From an uncultured Lachnospiraceae bacterium (GTDB taxonomy: Bacteria; Bacillota; Clostridia; Lachnospirales; Lachnospiraceae), in contig CABQGZ010000023.1 in NCBI GenBank assembly GCA_902463835.1, forward strand, positions 1 to 15,664: DNA of 15,664 nt, in the 5' to 3' direction. The translations under genes were made by a program, and so were the position numbers. Shown here piece by piece: positions 1 to 6,877 of the stretch. How positions within the stretch are numbered: position 1 is the first letter of the stretch; every line of letters begins with the position of its first letter. The notes beneath the pieces are model-generated. The model worked only from the letters and a program-made list of their open reading frames with translations, made no database searches and was not told where the DNA came from.

Positions 1-1
1 G

Positions 2-1066
2 GCACACAACGGGGATCTGTCCGGGGTGCACCGGTATTTTGAAGAATTGAAGGAGATCGGTCCGGACGCACTGATCATCTCAGATCCTGGTATTTTTAAC
101 ATTGCAAAAGAGGTTTGTCCGGGAATTGAGATTCATATCAGCACCCAGGCCAACAACACAAATTACGGAACCTATCTGTTCTGGCATGGGTTGGGAGCCA
201 AGCGCGTGGTTTCAGCGCGGGAGCTTTCCTTAAGGGAGATTCGGGAGATTCGGGAGCATATACCGGAGGAGCTTGAGATTGAGACCTTTATTCATGGAGC
301 TATGTGCATCTCCTATTCCGGAAGGTGTCTGCTCAGCAATTATTTTACCGGGAGGGACGCCAACCGGGGCGCCTGTACCCATCCCTGTCGCTGGAAATAT
401 GCGGTTGTGGAGGAGAAGCGGCCGGGAGAATATCTGCCGGTGTATGAGAATGAGCGGGGCACTTACATTTTCAATTCCAAGGATCTGTGTATGATCGAGC
501 ATATTCCGGAGCTGATAGAGGCTGGGATTGACAGCTTTAAGATAGAGGGAAGGATGAAGACGGCGCTCTATGTGGCCACGGTTGCCCGGACGTACCGGAA
601 GGCAATCGATGACTATCTTGCGGATCCGAAGCTGTATGAGGAGCGTCTGCCCTGGTATCGGGAGCAGATATCGAATTGTACGTACCGCCAGTTCACCACC
701 GGGTTCTTTTTTGGAAAGCCGGATGAGACCACGCAGATCTATGACAATAACACTTATGTGAAGGAGTACACCTACCTTGGAATTATTGAAGAACGGGATG
801 CGCGGGGAATGTGCCGGATCGAGCAGCGCAACAAGTTTTCCGTGGGGGAGACCATCGAGATCATGAAGCCGGACGGGCAGAATATCCTGGTGATGGTAAA
901 AAGAATCCTGGACGAGGAGGGGAATCTCATGGAGGCAGCTCCACATCCCAGGCAGAAGCTTTGGGTGGAGTTGGAAGCGGCCGGATGGCCATCCATCAAA
1001 AATTGCATAGCAATTTTTGATATACTACGCAGACAAGAAGAGGAGGAACATACAGATGAACAGTGA
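2..1066 (+). CDS. U32 family peptidase-like protein (TrhP/YegQ/RlhA type), 5' end cut off by the window
   Basis: The reading frame is open from the first complete codon, so the start codon lies upstream of the window; 354 codons are visible. The U32 signature is clear at about 284-345: ETFIHGAMC, then SGRC and LS. Four cysteines follow the pattern C-x6-C-x15-C-x3-C (MC..RC..AC..PC). In relatives such as UbiU/UbiV, conserved U32 cysteines bind a 4Fe-4S cluster. The conserved core FNSKDLCMIEHIPEL and SFKIEGRMK follows. The C-terminal segment (YLGIIEERD to LWVELE) resembles the beta-barrel tail of long U32 proteins. Members of this family take part in tRNA or rRNA hydroxylation, despite the old 'collagenase' label. 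The stop overlaps the downstream lactonase gene by 11 nt, so the two are probably cotranscribed. The family is secure; the exact substrate is inferred. Confidence 0.9.
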   Translation, partial: AHNGDLSGVHRYFEELKEIGPDALIISDPGIFNIAKEVCPGIEIHISTQANNTNYGTYLFWHGLGAKRVVSARELSLREIREIREHIPEELEIETFIHGAMCISYSGRCLLSNYFTGRDANRGACTHPCRWKYAVVEEKRPGEYLPVYENERGTYIFNSKDLCMIEHIPELIEAGIDSFKIEGRMKTALYVATVARTYRKAIDDYLADPKLYEERLPWYREQISNCTYRQFTTGFFFGKPDETTQIYDNNTYVKEYTYLGIIEERDARGMCRIEQRNKFSVGETIEIMKPDGQNILVMVKRILDEEGNLMEAAPHPRQKLWVELEAAGWPSIKNCIAIFDILRRQEEEEHTDEQ

Positions 1067-2117
1067 GAGATATGTGGCTTACGTAGGAACATATACCCAT
1101 GGAAACAGTGTGGGGATCCATCTTTATGATGTGGATCTGGAGAAAGGAATGAAGGAGCGGAAGGTGATTCCCATCAACAATCCGTCCCATCTGACCGTAT
1201 CGAAGGATGGAAGATTTCTGTATTCCATCGCGGATGAGGGGGTGGAATCCTTCCGTATTCTGCCGGACGGAGATCTGGAGCCTTTGAATGAGAAGTGGAT
1301 CGGCGGTATGCGGGGGTGCTATGTGGAGGTGGATGATAAGAATCGGTACTTGTTCGTGGCGGGCTACCACGACGGGCGTGTGACCATGATGCACCTGAAT
1401 GAGGATGGCAGTATTGGGGAAATCGCAGACGGTATCTTTCATCAGGGCATGGGGAGGAATATTGCGGAGCGCAATTCCAGACCGCATGTGAACTGTGTAA
1501 AGCTGACTCCGGTAAAGCAGAATTATCTCTGTGCGGTGGACGGTGGACTGGATCACATCAAGATCTATCAGCTGGATTACGAATGCGGGAAGATGAAGAT
1601 TGTGGATATCCTGAGATGTCCGCTGAATTCCGCGCCCAGACTGATACGGTTTACAAAGGATGGACGGTTCGCCTACGTGCTGTGTGAATTGAAAAATACC
1701 GTGGAGGTCTATCAATATGAATGCACCCCCAAGGGACCGAAATTTGATTTTGTCCAGAGCATTTCTACCGTGAACGCCTCTGAGAAAGAGAACAGCGGTG
1801 CTTCCGGCATGGAACTCTCGTCGGATGGGAAGCACCTGTTCTGTTCCAACGCAGGAACCAACAGCGTGATCATCTATGATGTGGATCCGAAGACGGGAAT
1901 GCTCTCGGTGATGTGTGATTCCAAGATCAGCGGAGATTATCCTAAGATGCTGGGAATATTTCCGGATGGAGAGCATTTTGCAAGCCTGAACCATGACACC
2001 AATGAGATCACGCTGTTCAAGGTGGATTATGAGAAAAAGCATTTTCTTATGAGTGAATCGCCGATCAAGGTAGATACACCCAATTGTATCTGCATACATA
2101 AGCTGAAGGAAAAGTAG
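1056..2117 (+). CDS. Lactonase family protein (seven-bladed beta-propeller, 6-phosphogluconolactonase/YkgB-like)
   Basis: A 353-residue protein opening MNSERYVAYVGTYTHGNS, the typical first propeller blade of the COG2706 lactonase family. Repeated blade motifs are visible: HLTVSKDGRFLYSI, YVEVDDKNRYLFVAGY, RFTKDGRFAYVLCE, MELSSDGKHLFCSN and LGIFPDGEHFASLN. The family hydrolyses sugar lactones such as 6-phosphogluconolactone in the cytosol; the substrate here cannot be told from sequence. ATG 1056 was chosen because AGGAGG lies at 1041-1046, 9 nt upstream, and the protein then begins at the family's usual position. An in-frame ATT further upstream at 1017 has no support. The gene overlaps the U32 gene by 11 nt and converges on aroC 13 bp away. 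Confidence 0.88.
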   Translation: MNSERYVAYVGTYTHGNSVGIHLYDVDLEKGMKERKVIPINNPSHLTVSKDGRFLYSIADEGVESFRILPDGDLEPLNEKWIGGMRGCYVEVDDKNRYLFVAGYHDGRVTMMHLNEDGSIGEIADGIFHQGMGRNIAERNSRPHVNCVKLTPVKQNYLCAVDGGLDHIKIYQLDYECGKMKIVDILRCPLNSAPRLIRFTKDGRFAYVLCELKNTVEVYQYECTPKGPKFDFVQSISTVNASEKENSGASGMELSSDGKHLFCSNAGTNSVIIYDVDPKTGMLSVMCDSKISGDYPKMLGIFPDGEHFASLNHDTNEITLFKVDYEKKHFLMSESPIKVDTPNCICIHKLKEK

Positions 2118-2129
2118 TTCACAGCTTAT
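2098..2129. terminator. Inverted repeat between convergent genes, possible weak bidirectional terminator
   Basis: An 8-bp perfect inverted repeat (ATAAGCTG at 2098-2105, CAGCTTAT at 2122-2129) flanks a 16-nt loop. It spans the lactonase stop codon and the 13-bp gap before the aroC stop. No convincing T tract follows on either strand, so intrinsic termination is only a suggestion from position and symmetry. Confidence 0.25.
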
Positions 2130-2130
2130 T

Positions 2131-3321
2131 CTAATAGATGGTTTTAAGCTTGTCCATGGTGGAGCCCATATTGGAGAGCAGCAGCTCCACCAGGGTGATG
2201 GCAGCCATGGATTCCACCACGACCACAGCCCGGGGAACGATGATGGGGTCGTGGCGGCCCTTGATATTCACCTCGATGTTCCGTCCATTCTTGTGGATCG
2301 TCTGCTGCGTGGAGGAGATGGAAGGCGTGGGCTTTATGGCGGTGCGGAAGATGATGGGGCTTCCATCACTGATGCCGCCCAAGATACCGCCGGCATGGTT
2401 GGAGTGCTTTTTCACCTTGCCGTCCTCATCATAGTAGAAGCTGTCATTGTTGGAGCGGCCGGTAGCTCTGGCGGCGGCAAAACCATCTCCGATCTCAAAG
2501 CCCTTCACTGCGCCGATGGAGAACATGGCTTTGGCCAGATTGGCGTCCAGCTTGTCAAATACCGGATCGCCGATGCCTGCGGGAACACCTGTGATGATGC
2601 ACTCGATGATCCCTCCGGCGGAGTTCTGTTCCCGCATGCACTGCTCCAGGTAATCCTGGGCCTGGGCGGCGGCCGCAGCATCTGGCATGTAGAGGGGATT
2701 GCTGCCTATGGCGGTGAGGAGAGCAGATCTGTTTCCAGGGGTTCCATGATCTGGCATGACTAGTTCGTTTTTGACAACAGTATCAGTGGGGGTACAGAGG
2801 GCGTATGCAACATCTTCTGCGGAATATGCGATTTCCACCGTGCCGATGGCTCTGGTGTAGGTGAGCAGGGAGATACCAAGTTCATGAAGAATTCTGGCGG
2901 CTACAGCCCCGGCAGCTACTCGTCCGATAGTCTCCCGGCCGGAGGAACGTCCGCCGCCCCGGTAATCCCGGAAGCCGTACTTGGCGTCAAAGGTATAGTC
3001 CGCATGGCCGGGCCGGTAGTAGCCTGCGATCTCACTGTAATCCCGGGAGCGCTGATCCTGGTTGAATACCACAAGACTGATGGGCGTTCCGGTAGTTTTG
3101 CCCTCAAAGACGCCGGAGAGGATCTGTACGGCATCGTCTTCGCTGCGCTGTGTGGAATACCGGGACTGCCCCGGTTTTCTGCGGTTTAAGTATTGCTGGA
3201 TATATGCTTCATCCAAGGGGAGTCCTGCCGGGCAGCCGTCGATGACAACGCCGAGTCCTTTGCCGTGTGATTCACCCCATGTAGTGATCTTAAATTGTGT
3301 TCCAAGTGTTGAACCGGACAT
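2131..3321 (-). CDS. aroC: Chorismate synthase
   Basis: A 396-residue enzyme of normal length for the last step of the shikimate pathway: EPSP to chorismate with reduced FMN, in the cytosol. Hallmarks are TTWGESHGKG with invariant His19, NRRKPGQSRYSTQRSEDD at 46-63, YRPGHADYT with the second invariant His at residue 106, and the FMN/phosphate-binding GGGRSSGRET at about 122-131. RSNNDSF, HAGGILGGISDGSPI and KPTPSIS follow further on. The start ATG is preceded by GAGGA about 6-7 nt upstream on the minus strand. The gene stands alone, convergent to the lactonase and divergent from the MATE gene, with no other aromatic-pathway gene in view. Confidence 0.97.
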   Translation of the reverse strand: MSGSTLGTQFKITTWGESHGKGLGVVIDGCPAGLPLDEAYIQQYLNRRKPGQSRYSTQRSEDDAVQILSGVFEGKTTGTPISLVVFNQDQRSRDYSEIAGYYRPGHADYTFDAKYGFRDYRGGGRSSGRETIGRVAAGAVAARILHELGISLLTYTRAIGTVEIAYSAEDVAYALCTPTDTVVKNELVMPDHGTPGNRSALLTAIGSNPLYMPDAAAAAQAQDYLEQCMREQNSAGGIIECIITGVPAGIGDPVFDKLDANLAKAMFSIGAVKGFEIGDGFAAARATGRSNNDSFYYDEDGKVKKHSNHAGGILGGISDGSPIIFRTAIKPTPSISSTQQTIHKNGRNIEVNIKGRHDPIIVPRAVVVVESMAAITLVELLLSNMGSTMDKLKTIY

Positions 3322-3371
3322 GATGATTCCTCGCTTTCGTGTATCTGTCGTATGTAAAATAAGTAACCGTT

Positions 3372-3396
3372 CAGCCTGCGCTATTTGCGAGGGCTG
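3372..3396 (-). repeat. Small hairpin at the 5' end of the aroC leader
   Basis: On the minus strand, CAGCC and GGCTG (5 bp) enclose a 2x2 internal loop, a CGC/GCG stem and an AAATA loop. It sits just downstream of the predicted aroC transcription start. There is no following U tract and no T-box sequence, so it may protect the 5' end or have no role. Confidence 0.35.
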
Positions 3397-3406
3397 TTTC
3401 CATAAT

Positions 3407-3435
3407 AGTGTACGATATTTTTAAAAGAATTGCAA
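3407..3435 (-). promoter_or_regulatory. Predicted sigma-A promoter of aroC
   Basis: On the minus strand, TTGCAA (3435-3430) is followed by a 17-bp spacer and TACACT (3412-3407). The predicted start near 3400 would give a leader of about 80 nt. TTGCAA is its own reverse complement and is also used by the MATE promoter on the other strand. Confidence 0.5.
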
Positions 3436-3458
3436 TCTATTTTAAAATGTGGCATAAT
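3430..3458 (+). promoter_or_regulatory. Predicted sigma-A promoter of the MATE-asparaginase unit
   Basis: TTGCAA (3430-3435), a 17-bp spacer and CATAAT (3453-3458) match the sigma-A consensus well. The predicted transcription start is near 3465, about 30 nt before the MATE start codon. Its -35 hexamer coincides with that of the divergent aroC promoter. Confidence 0.6.
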
Positions 3459-3494
3459 ACATTTTGCGACATTTAGGAAAGTAGGTCTTTGAAA

Positions 3495-4874
3495 ATGAAT
3501 TCTATCAGAAAATTATTTCAGGCTACCGACATGACGGTAGGGGAGCCCTGGAAGCAGATTGTAATCTTCACCGTGCCAATGCTGATCGGAAATATCGCGC
3601 AGCAGTTGTACAACACGGTGGACAGCATTGTAGTTGGAAAATATGTGGGCGACAACGCACTGGCCGCAGTGGGGAGTGCCGGGCCGATTCTGAATCTGCT
3701 GCTGGTGCTTTTTATCGGAATAAGTATGGGAGCCAGCATCATGGTGGCCCAGTATTTTGGTGCGAAACAGCGGGAAGAGCTCTCCTATACAGTTGGAAAC
3801 TGTCTTCTTCTGACCGGCATCTCTGTTGTGATCATTATGGTGCTGGCGGTGGTGATCGTGCGGCCGCTACTGGAACTTTTGAACACGCCGGAGAGTATTA
3901 TGGACTGGTGTGCCTCCTATCTGCTGATCATGTTTGTGGGATGTGTCGGCTTGGCTTATTACAATATATTGAGCGGTGTCCTAAGAGGGCTTGGGGATGC
4001 ATTTTCCGCTCTTGTTTACCTTCTGGTGGCAACGGTACTGAATATTGTATTGGATCTTGTATTTGTGGCAAAACTGGGAATGGGGGTTAGCGGTGTGGCG
4101 CTGGCTACGGTGATCGCCCAGATGGTCTCTGCAGTTCTGTGTTTTATCCGGCTGGCCAGGATGATGGATGTCTTTGATCTGAAGCTGGAATATGTCAAGC
4201 TGCACAAAAAGTACAGCGGCAATATTGTCCGGCTGGGATTGCCCTCCGGTCTGACCCAGGCGATATTTTCCATGGCTGCAATCATTGTACAATCTCTGAC
4301 CAACAGCTTTGGAGAGATGTTTATTGCGGCCAATGTCATTGTCATGCGTGTGGATGGTTTTGCCATGCTGCCGAATTTTTCCTTTGGATCGGCTATGACC
4401 ACCTATGCCGGGCAGAATGTGGGCGCGAGAGCCTATGAGCGTGTGACAAAGGGAGCGAAGCAGGGAACTCTGATTGCGGTATTGACCACCTCGACAATCA
4501 CAGGACTGATCCTGCTGTTTGGACGTCAGCTGATGGGCGTCTTTACCAATACCGCGGAGCTGGTGACGATCAGCATGCGGATGATGAGCATCATCGCAGT
4601 GGGGTATGTAGCTATGGCAGTGACACAGAGCCTGTCCGGCGTCATGCGGGGAGCAGGCGATACTATGACCCCCATGTGGATCTCTATATTTACCACAGTT
4701 ATCGTCCGTGTGCCTATTGCCTACGGCATTGCTTATCTGACAAGGACGCCTGAGCTTCCCAATGGACAGCAGGAGTGTATTTTTATCTCTCTGCTCTGCT
4801 CCTGGCTGCTGGGAGCTCTGATCACAGTGCTCTTCTATGGGAGAGGAAAATGGAAGGAGAAGGCGCTGGCATGA
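3495..4874 (+). CDS. MATE family multidrug/metabolite efflux transporter
   Basis: A 459-residue polytopic membrane protein of standard MATE length with about 12 hydrophobic segments in two homologous halves. The first half carries IFTVPMLIGNIAQQLYNTVDSIVVGKYVG and the family-typical ALAAVGSAGPI. The second half opens near LGLPSGLTQAIFSMAAIIVQ and contains GVMRGAGDTMTPMW, which mirrors GVLRGLGDAFSALV of the first half. The family exports cationic or other small molecules in exchange for Na+ or H+. The substrate cannot be predicted. ATG 3495 was chosen; a TTG at 3489, two codons upstream, is nearly as well placed behind AGGAAAG and cannot be excluded. The stop TGA overlaps the asparaginase ATG (ATGA), indicating translational coupling. 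Confidence 0.93.
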   Translation: MNSIRKLFQATDMTVGEPWKQIVIFTVPMLIGNIAQQLYNTVDSIVVGKYVGDNALAAVGSAGPILNLLLVLFIGISMGASIMVAQYFGAKQREELSYTVGNCLLLTGISVVIIMVLAVVIVRPLLELLNTPESIMDWCASYLLIMFVGCVGLAYYNILSGVLRGLGDAFSALVYLLVATVLNIVLDLVFVAKLGMGVSGVALATVIAQMVSAVLCFIRLARMMDVFDLKLEYVKLHKKYSGNIVRLGLPSGLTQAIFSMAAIIVQSLTNSFGEMFIAANVIVMRVDGFAMLPNFSFGSAMTTYAGQNVGARAYERVTKGAKQGTLIAVLTTSTITGLILLFGRQLMGVFTNTAELVTISMRMMSIIAVGYVAMAVTQSLSGVMRGAGDTMTPMWISIFTTVIVRVPIAYGIAYLTRTPELPNGQQECIFISLLCSWLLGALITVLFYGRGKWKEKALA

Positions 4875-5869
4875 AAAAAATATTACTTCTGGCAACGGGG
4901 GGGACCATTGCCTCCAAGCATTCCGATAACGGGTTGAGTCCTCAGATTGATGCGGGGGAGATACTGGATTATGTGCCGCAGATACAGGAATTCTGTCAGG
5001 CAGAGGCCTTCTCGGTCTGCAACATTGACAGCACCAATATGGAGCCAAAGCACTGGCGGCTGATTATGGATGCTGTTCGGACGCATTATAACAGCTATGA
5101 CGGATTTGTCATTGCCCACGGAACGGACACCATGGCATACACGGCGTCAGCTCTGTCCTACATGATCCAGAATTCCCGCAAACCCATCGTAATCACCGGC
5201 GCCCAGAAGTCCATTGACCTGGAGATCACCGACGCTAAAACGAATCTTATAGATAGCTTTCGCTACGCCACGGACGATGCATCCTGCGGCGTACAGATCG
5301 TGTTCGGCGGCAAAGTGATTGCGGGAACAAGAGCCAAGAAGATTCGCTCCAAGAGCTACAATGCCTTTGAGAGTATCGATTATCCTTACCTTGCTGCCAT
5401 ACAGGATGGACGGATCCTTCGGTATATTCCGATGACATCCTGTGAGGAGGAGGTTCAGTTTTATGAAAAAATGAATGAACGGATCTTCCTGTTAAAGTTG
5501 ATACCTGGAATATCCCCACAGGTGCTGCGGTTCCTGTTTGAAGAACACGACTGCATCATCGTGGAGAGCTTTGGCGTGGGCGGTATCCCAGCCTCCATCG
5601 AGGAGGAGTTCTACAAGCTCTGTCAGGAGTTCCCGGACACGGTCGTTATCATGGCGACACAGGTAGCCCACGAGGGCAGCGATATGACGGTTTATGAAGT
5701 GGGAAATAAGATTAAGCAGGAATGTAACATCCTGGAATCCTATGACATGACGCTGGAGGCTGTGATTGCCAAGGTCATGTGGATGTTGGGAGAAGGGAAT
5801 CTGGAAGGCAGGACGGTGGAGGAAGCCTTTTATCATCGTATCAATTACGATATTATTTTTGAAGTGTGA
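4871..5869 (+). CDS. ansA: Type I (cytosolic) L-asparaginase
   Basis: A 332-residue enzyme hydrolysing L-asparagine to aspartate and ammonia. The N-terminal motif LLATGGTIAS places the catalytic threonine at residue 12. The second motif, AHGTDTMAYTASAL, gives the Thr85-Asp86 pair. PIVITGAQ and TDAKTNLIDSFRYA follow, as in the family. There is no signal peptide and the length fits the type I cytosolic form. The ATG overlaps the MATE stop by 4 nt and AAGGAGAAGG lies just upstream. A longer in-frame reading from 4775 would run inside the MATE gene and is not credible. Cotranscription with MATE is firm; a functional link is not established. Some archaeal relatives (GatD) act on tRNA, but the short N-terminus argues against that. 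Confidence 0.93.
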   Translation: MKKILLLATGGTIASKHSDNGLSPQIDAGEILDYVPQIQEFCQAEAFSVCNIDSTNMEPKHWRLIMDAVRTHYNSYDGFVIAHGTDTMAYTASALSYMIQNSRKPIVITGAQKSIDLEITDAKTNLIDSFRYATDDASCGVQIVFGGKVIAGTRAKKIRSKSYNAFESIDYPYLAAIQDGRILRYIPMTSCEEEVQFYEKMNERIFLLKLIPGISPQVLRFLFEEHDCIIVESFGVGGIPASIEEEFYKLCQEFPDTVVIMATQVAHEGSDMTVYEVGNKIKQECNILESYDMTLEAVIAKVMWMLGEGNLEGRTVEEAFYHRINYDIIFEV

Positions 5870-5899
5870 GAAGTTATTTGCAAAAATATTGATTTTCTC

Positions 5900-5928
5900 T
5901 TGTATTTTGTTGTTTTGTGTTGTATTAT
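5900..5928 (+). promoter_or_regulatory. Predicted sigma-A promoter of the eutS/pduU-eutP unit
   Basis: TTGTAT (5900-5905), a 17-bp spacer and TATTAT (5923-5928) lie in a T-rich stretch after the asparaginase gene. The predicted transcription start (about 5935) is immediately before the AAAGGAG at 5936-5942. The 5' leader to the GTG start would therefore be only about 17 nt. Confidence 0.5.
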
Positions 5929-5951
5929 AGGATGCAAAGGAGTTGATTTGT

Positions 5952-6329
5952 GTGGAATTTCAATTACCCCCTTCCCAGGAAGGCAAGATGAGAATCGTGC
6001 AGGAGCTGGTTCCCGGCAAGCAGGTGACATTGGCTCACATTATTGCAAGTCCCCAGCCTATCGTATATAAGAAGCTGGGCTTGGATCCCAGCATTGATTA
6101 CAGCAGAGCGGCTATCGGCATCTTAAGCATGAGCCCGGCGGAGATCTCCGTGATCGCGGGAGATCTGGCTGTGAAGAGTGCAGACATTGAGCTTGGTTTT
6201 ATCGACCGGTTCAGCGGAACTCTTATTTTTACAGGGACAGTGTCCTCTGTGGAGGAAGCCATACGGGCGATCAATACATATCTGATTGAGAAGCTTGGAT
6301 TTACTGTGTGCGAGATCACAAGGACGTGA
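5952..6329 (+). CDS. eutS: EutS/PduU-type bacterial microcompartment shell protein (circularly permuted BMC domain)
   Basis: A protein of about 125 residues carrying RIVQELVPGKQVTLAHIIA, IGILSMSPAEISVIAGDLA, DIELGFIDRFSGTLIFTG and the ending CEITRT. These match the permuted BMC-domain proteins EutS and PduU, which form hexameric tiles of ethanolamine or propanediol microcompartments. The ending and the KKLGL segment look slightly more PduU-like. GTG 5952 sits 9 nt after a perfect AAAGGAG. ATG 5988, 4 nt after AGGAAGG, gives 113 residues, closer to the family's usual ~111-116, and is a real alternative. The gene ends 5 bp before the EutP/PduV GTPase, the neighbour also seen in the eut and pdu operons. 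No other shell or enzyme gene is present in the window. Confidence 0.9.
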   Translation: MEFQLPPSQEGKMRIVQELVPGKQVTLAHIIASPQPIVYKKLGLDPSIDYSRAAIGILSMSPAEISVIAGDLAVKSADIELGFIDRFSGTLIFTGTVSSVEEAIRAINTYLIEKLGFTVCEITRT

Positions 6330-6334
6330 CGATT

Positions 6335-6829
6335 ATGAAGAAGATTATGTTAGTAGGGCGCAGCGAGTGTGGAAAGACAACGCTGCGTCAAGCTTTAAAA
6401 GGAGATACGATTCACTATCACAAGACCCAGTATATCAACCATTTTGATGTGGTGATCGATACGCCGGGAGAATACGCGGAGAACGGAACCCTGGGCAGGG
6501 CGTTGGCTCTGTATTCCTATGAGGCGGATGTGGTGGCGCTGCTCATCAATGCCACAGAGCCCTACTCCCTGTTTCCTCCCTGTGTGACGGCTGTTTCCTG
6601 CCGTCCGGTCATTGGCGTGGTGACCCAGATCGACGCCGCGGAGGCCAATGTGGCCCGGGCGGATAACTGGCTGCGTCTGGCCGGGTGTCAGGAGGTTTTT
6701 CACGTCAGCTCCTACACCGGGGACGGCATCTGGCAGCTGCTGGAATACCTAAAGGAGCCAGGTGATGTGCTGCCCTGGGAGAGTGAGGCGGAGGCGGAGC
6801 AGCCCCGGGAGGTTTTGTCTACGAAATAG
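6335..6829 (+). CDS. eutP: EutP/PduV family P-loop GTPase-like protein
   Basis: A 164-residue small GTPase-like protein. The P loop is GRSECGKT at residues 8-15, the G3 motif DTPGEY begins at residue 42, the G4 position reads TQID at 97-100, and the G5 position reads SSYTGDG at about 125-131. EutP and PduV are small proteins encoded beside eutS or pduU. PduV is linked to microcompartment positioning and EutP has been reported to have acetate kinase activity, so the role here is open. ATG 6335 was chosen because MKKIMLVG is the family's usual start and AAGGA lies about 10 nt upstream; a GTG 27 nt upstream would overlap eutS needlessly. The charged C-terminal tail rich in Glu is not conserved. 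G4 normally has Lys where Gln is found here. Confidence 0.9.
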   Translation: MKKIMLVGRSECGKTTLRQALKGDTIHYHKTQYINHFDVVIDTPGEYAENGTLGRALALYSYEADVVALLINATEPYSLFPPCVTAVSCRPVIGVVTQIDAAEANVARADNWLRLAGCQEVFHVSSYTGDGIWQLLEYLKEPGDVLPWESEAEAEQPREVLSTK

Positions 6830-6877
6830 AGGGTACGCTTGCATAGTGGTGTGTTGATTGTGAGTTGATCGGCTAAG

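Noticed and set aside
234..256. Tandem GGGAGATTC copies.
   Set aside because: Two short copies inside the U32 coding region, encoding the helical REIREIRE; ordinary coding repetition.
996..2099. Long minus-strand reading frame opposite the lactonase gene.
   Set aside because: It mirrors the well-identified lactonase and shows no recognisable domain; likewise 3981-5048 opposite MATE/asparaginase.
3322..3406. T-box or other amino-acid leader upstream of aroC.
   Set aside because: The leader is only about 80 nt, lacks a T-box sequence and has only a small 5' hairpin without a U tract.
5870..5942. Ethanolamine-type antiterminator hairpins (ANTAR sites) before eutS.
   Set aside because: The gap is 73 bp, T-rich and filled by a normal promoter; no paired hairpins with a terminator were visible.
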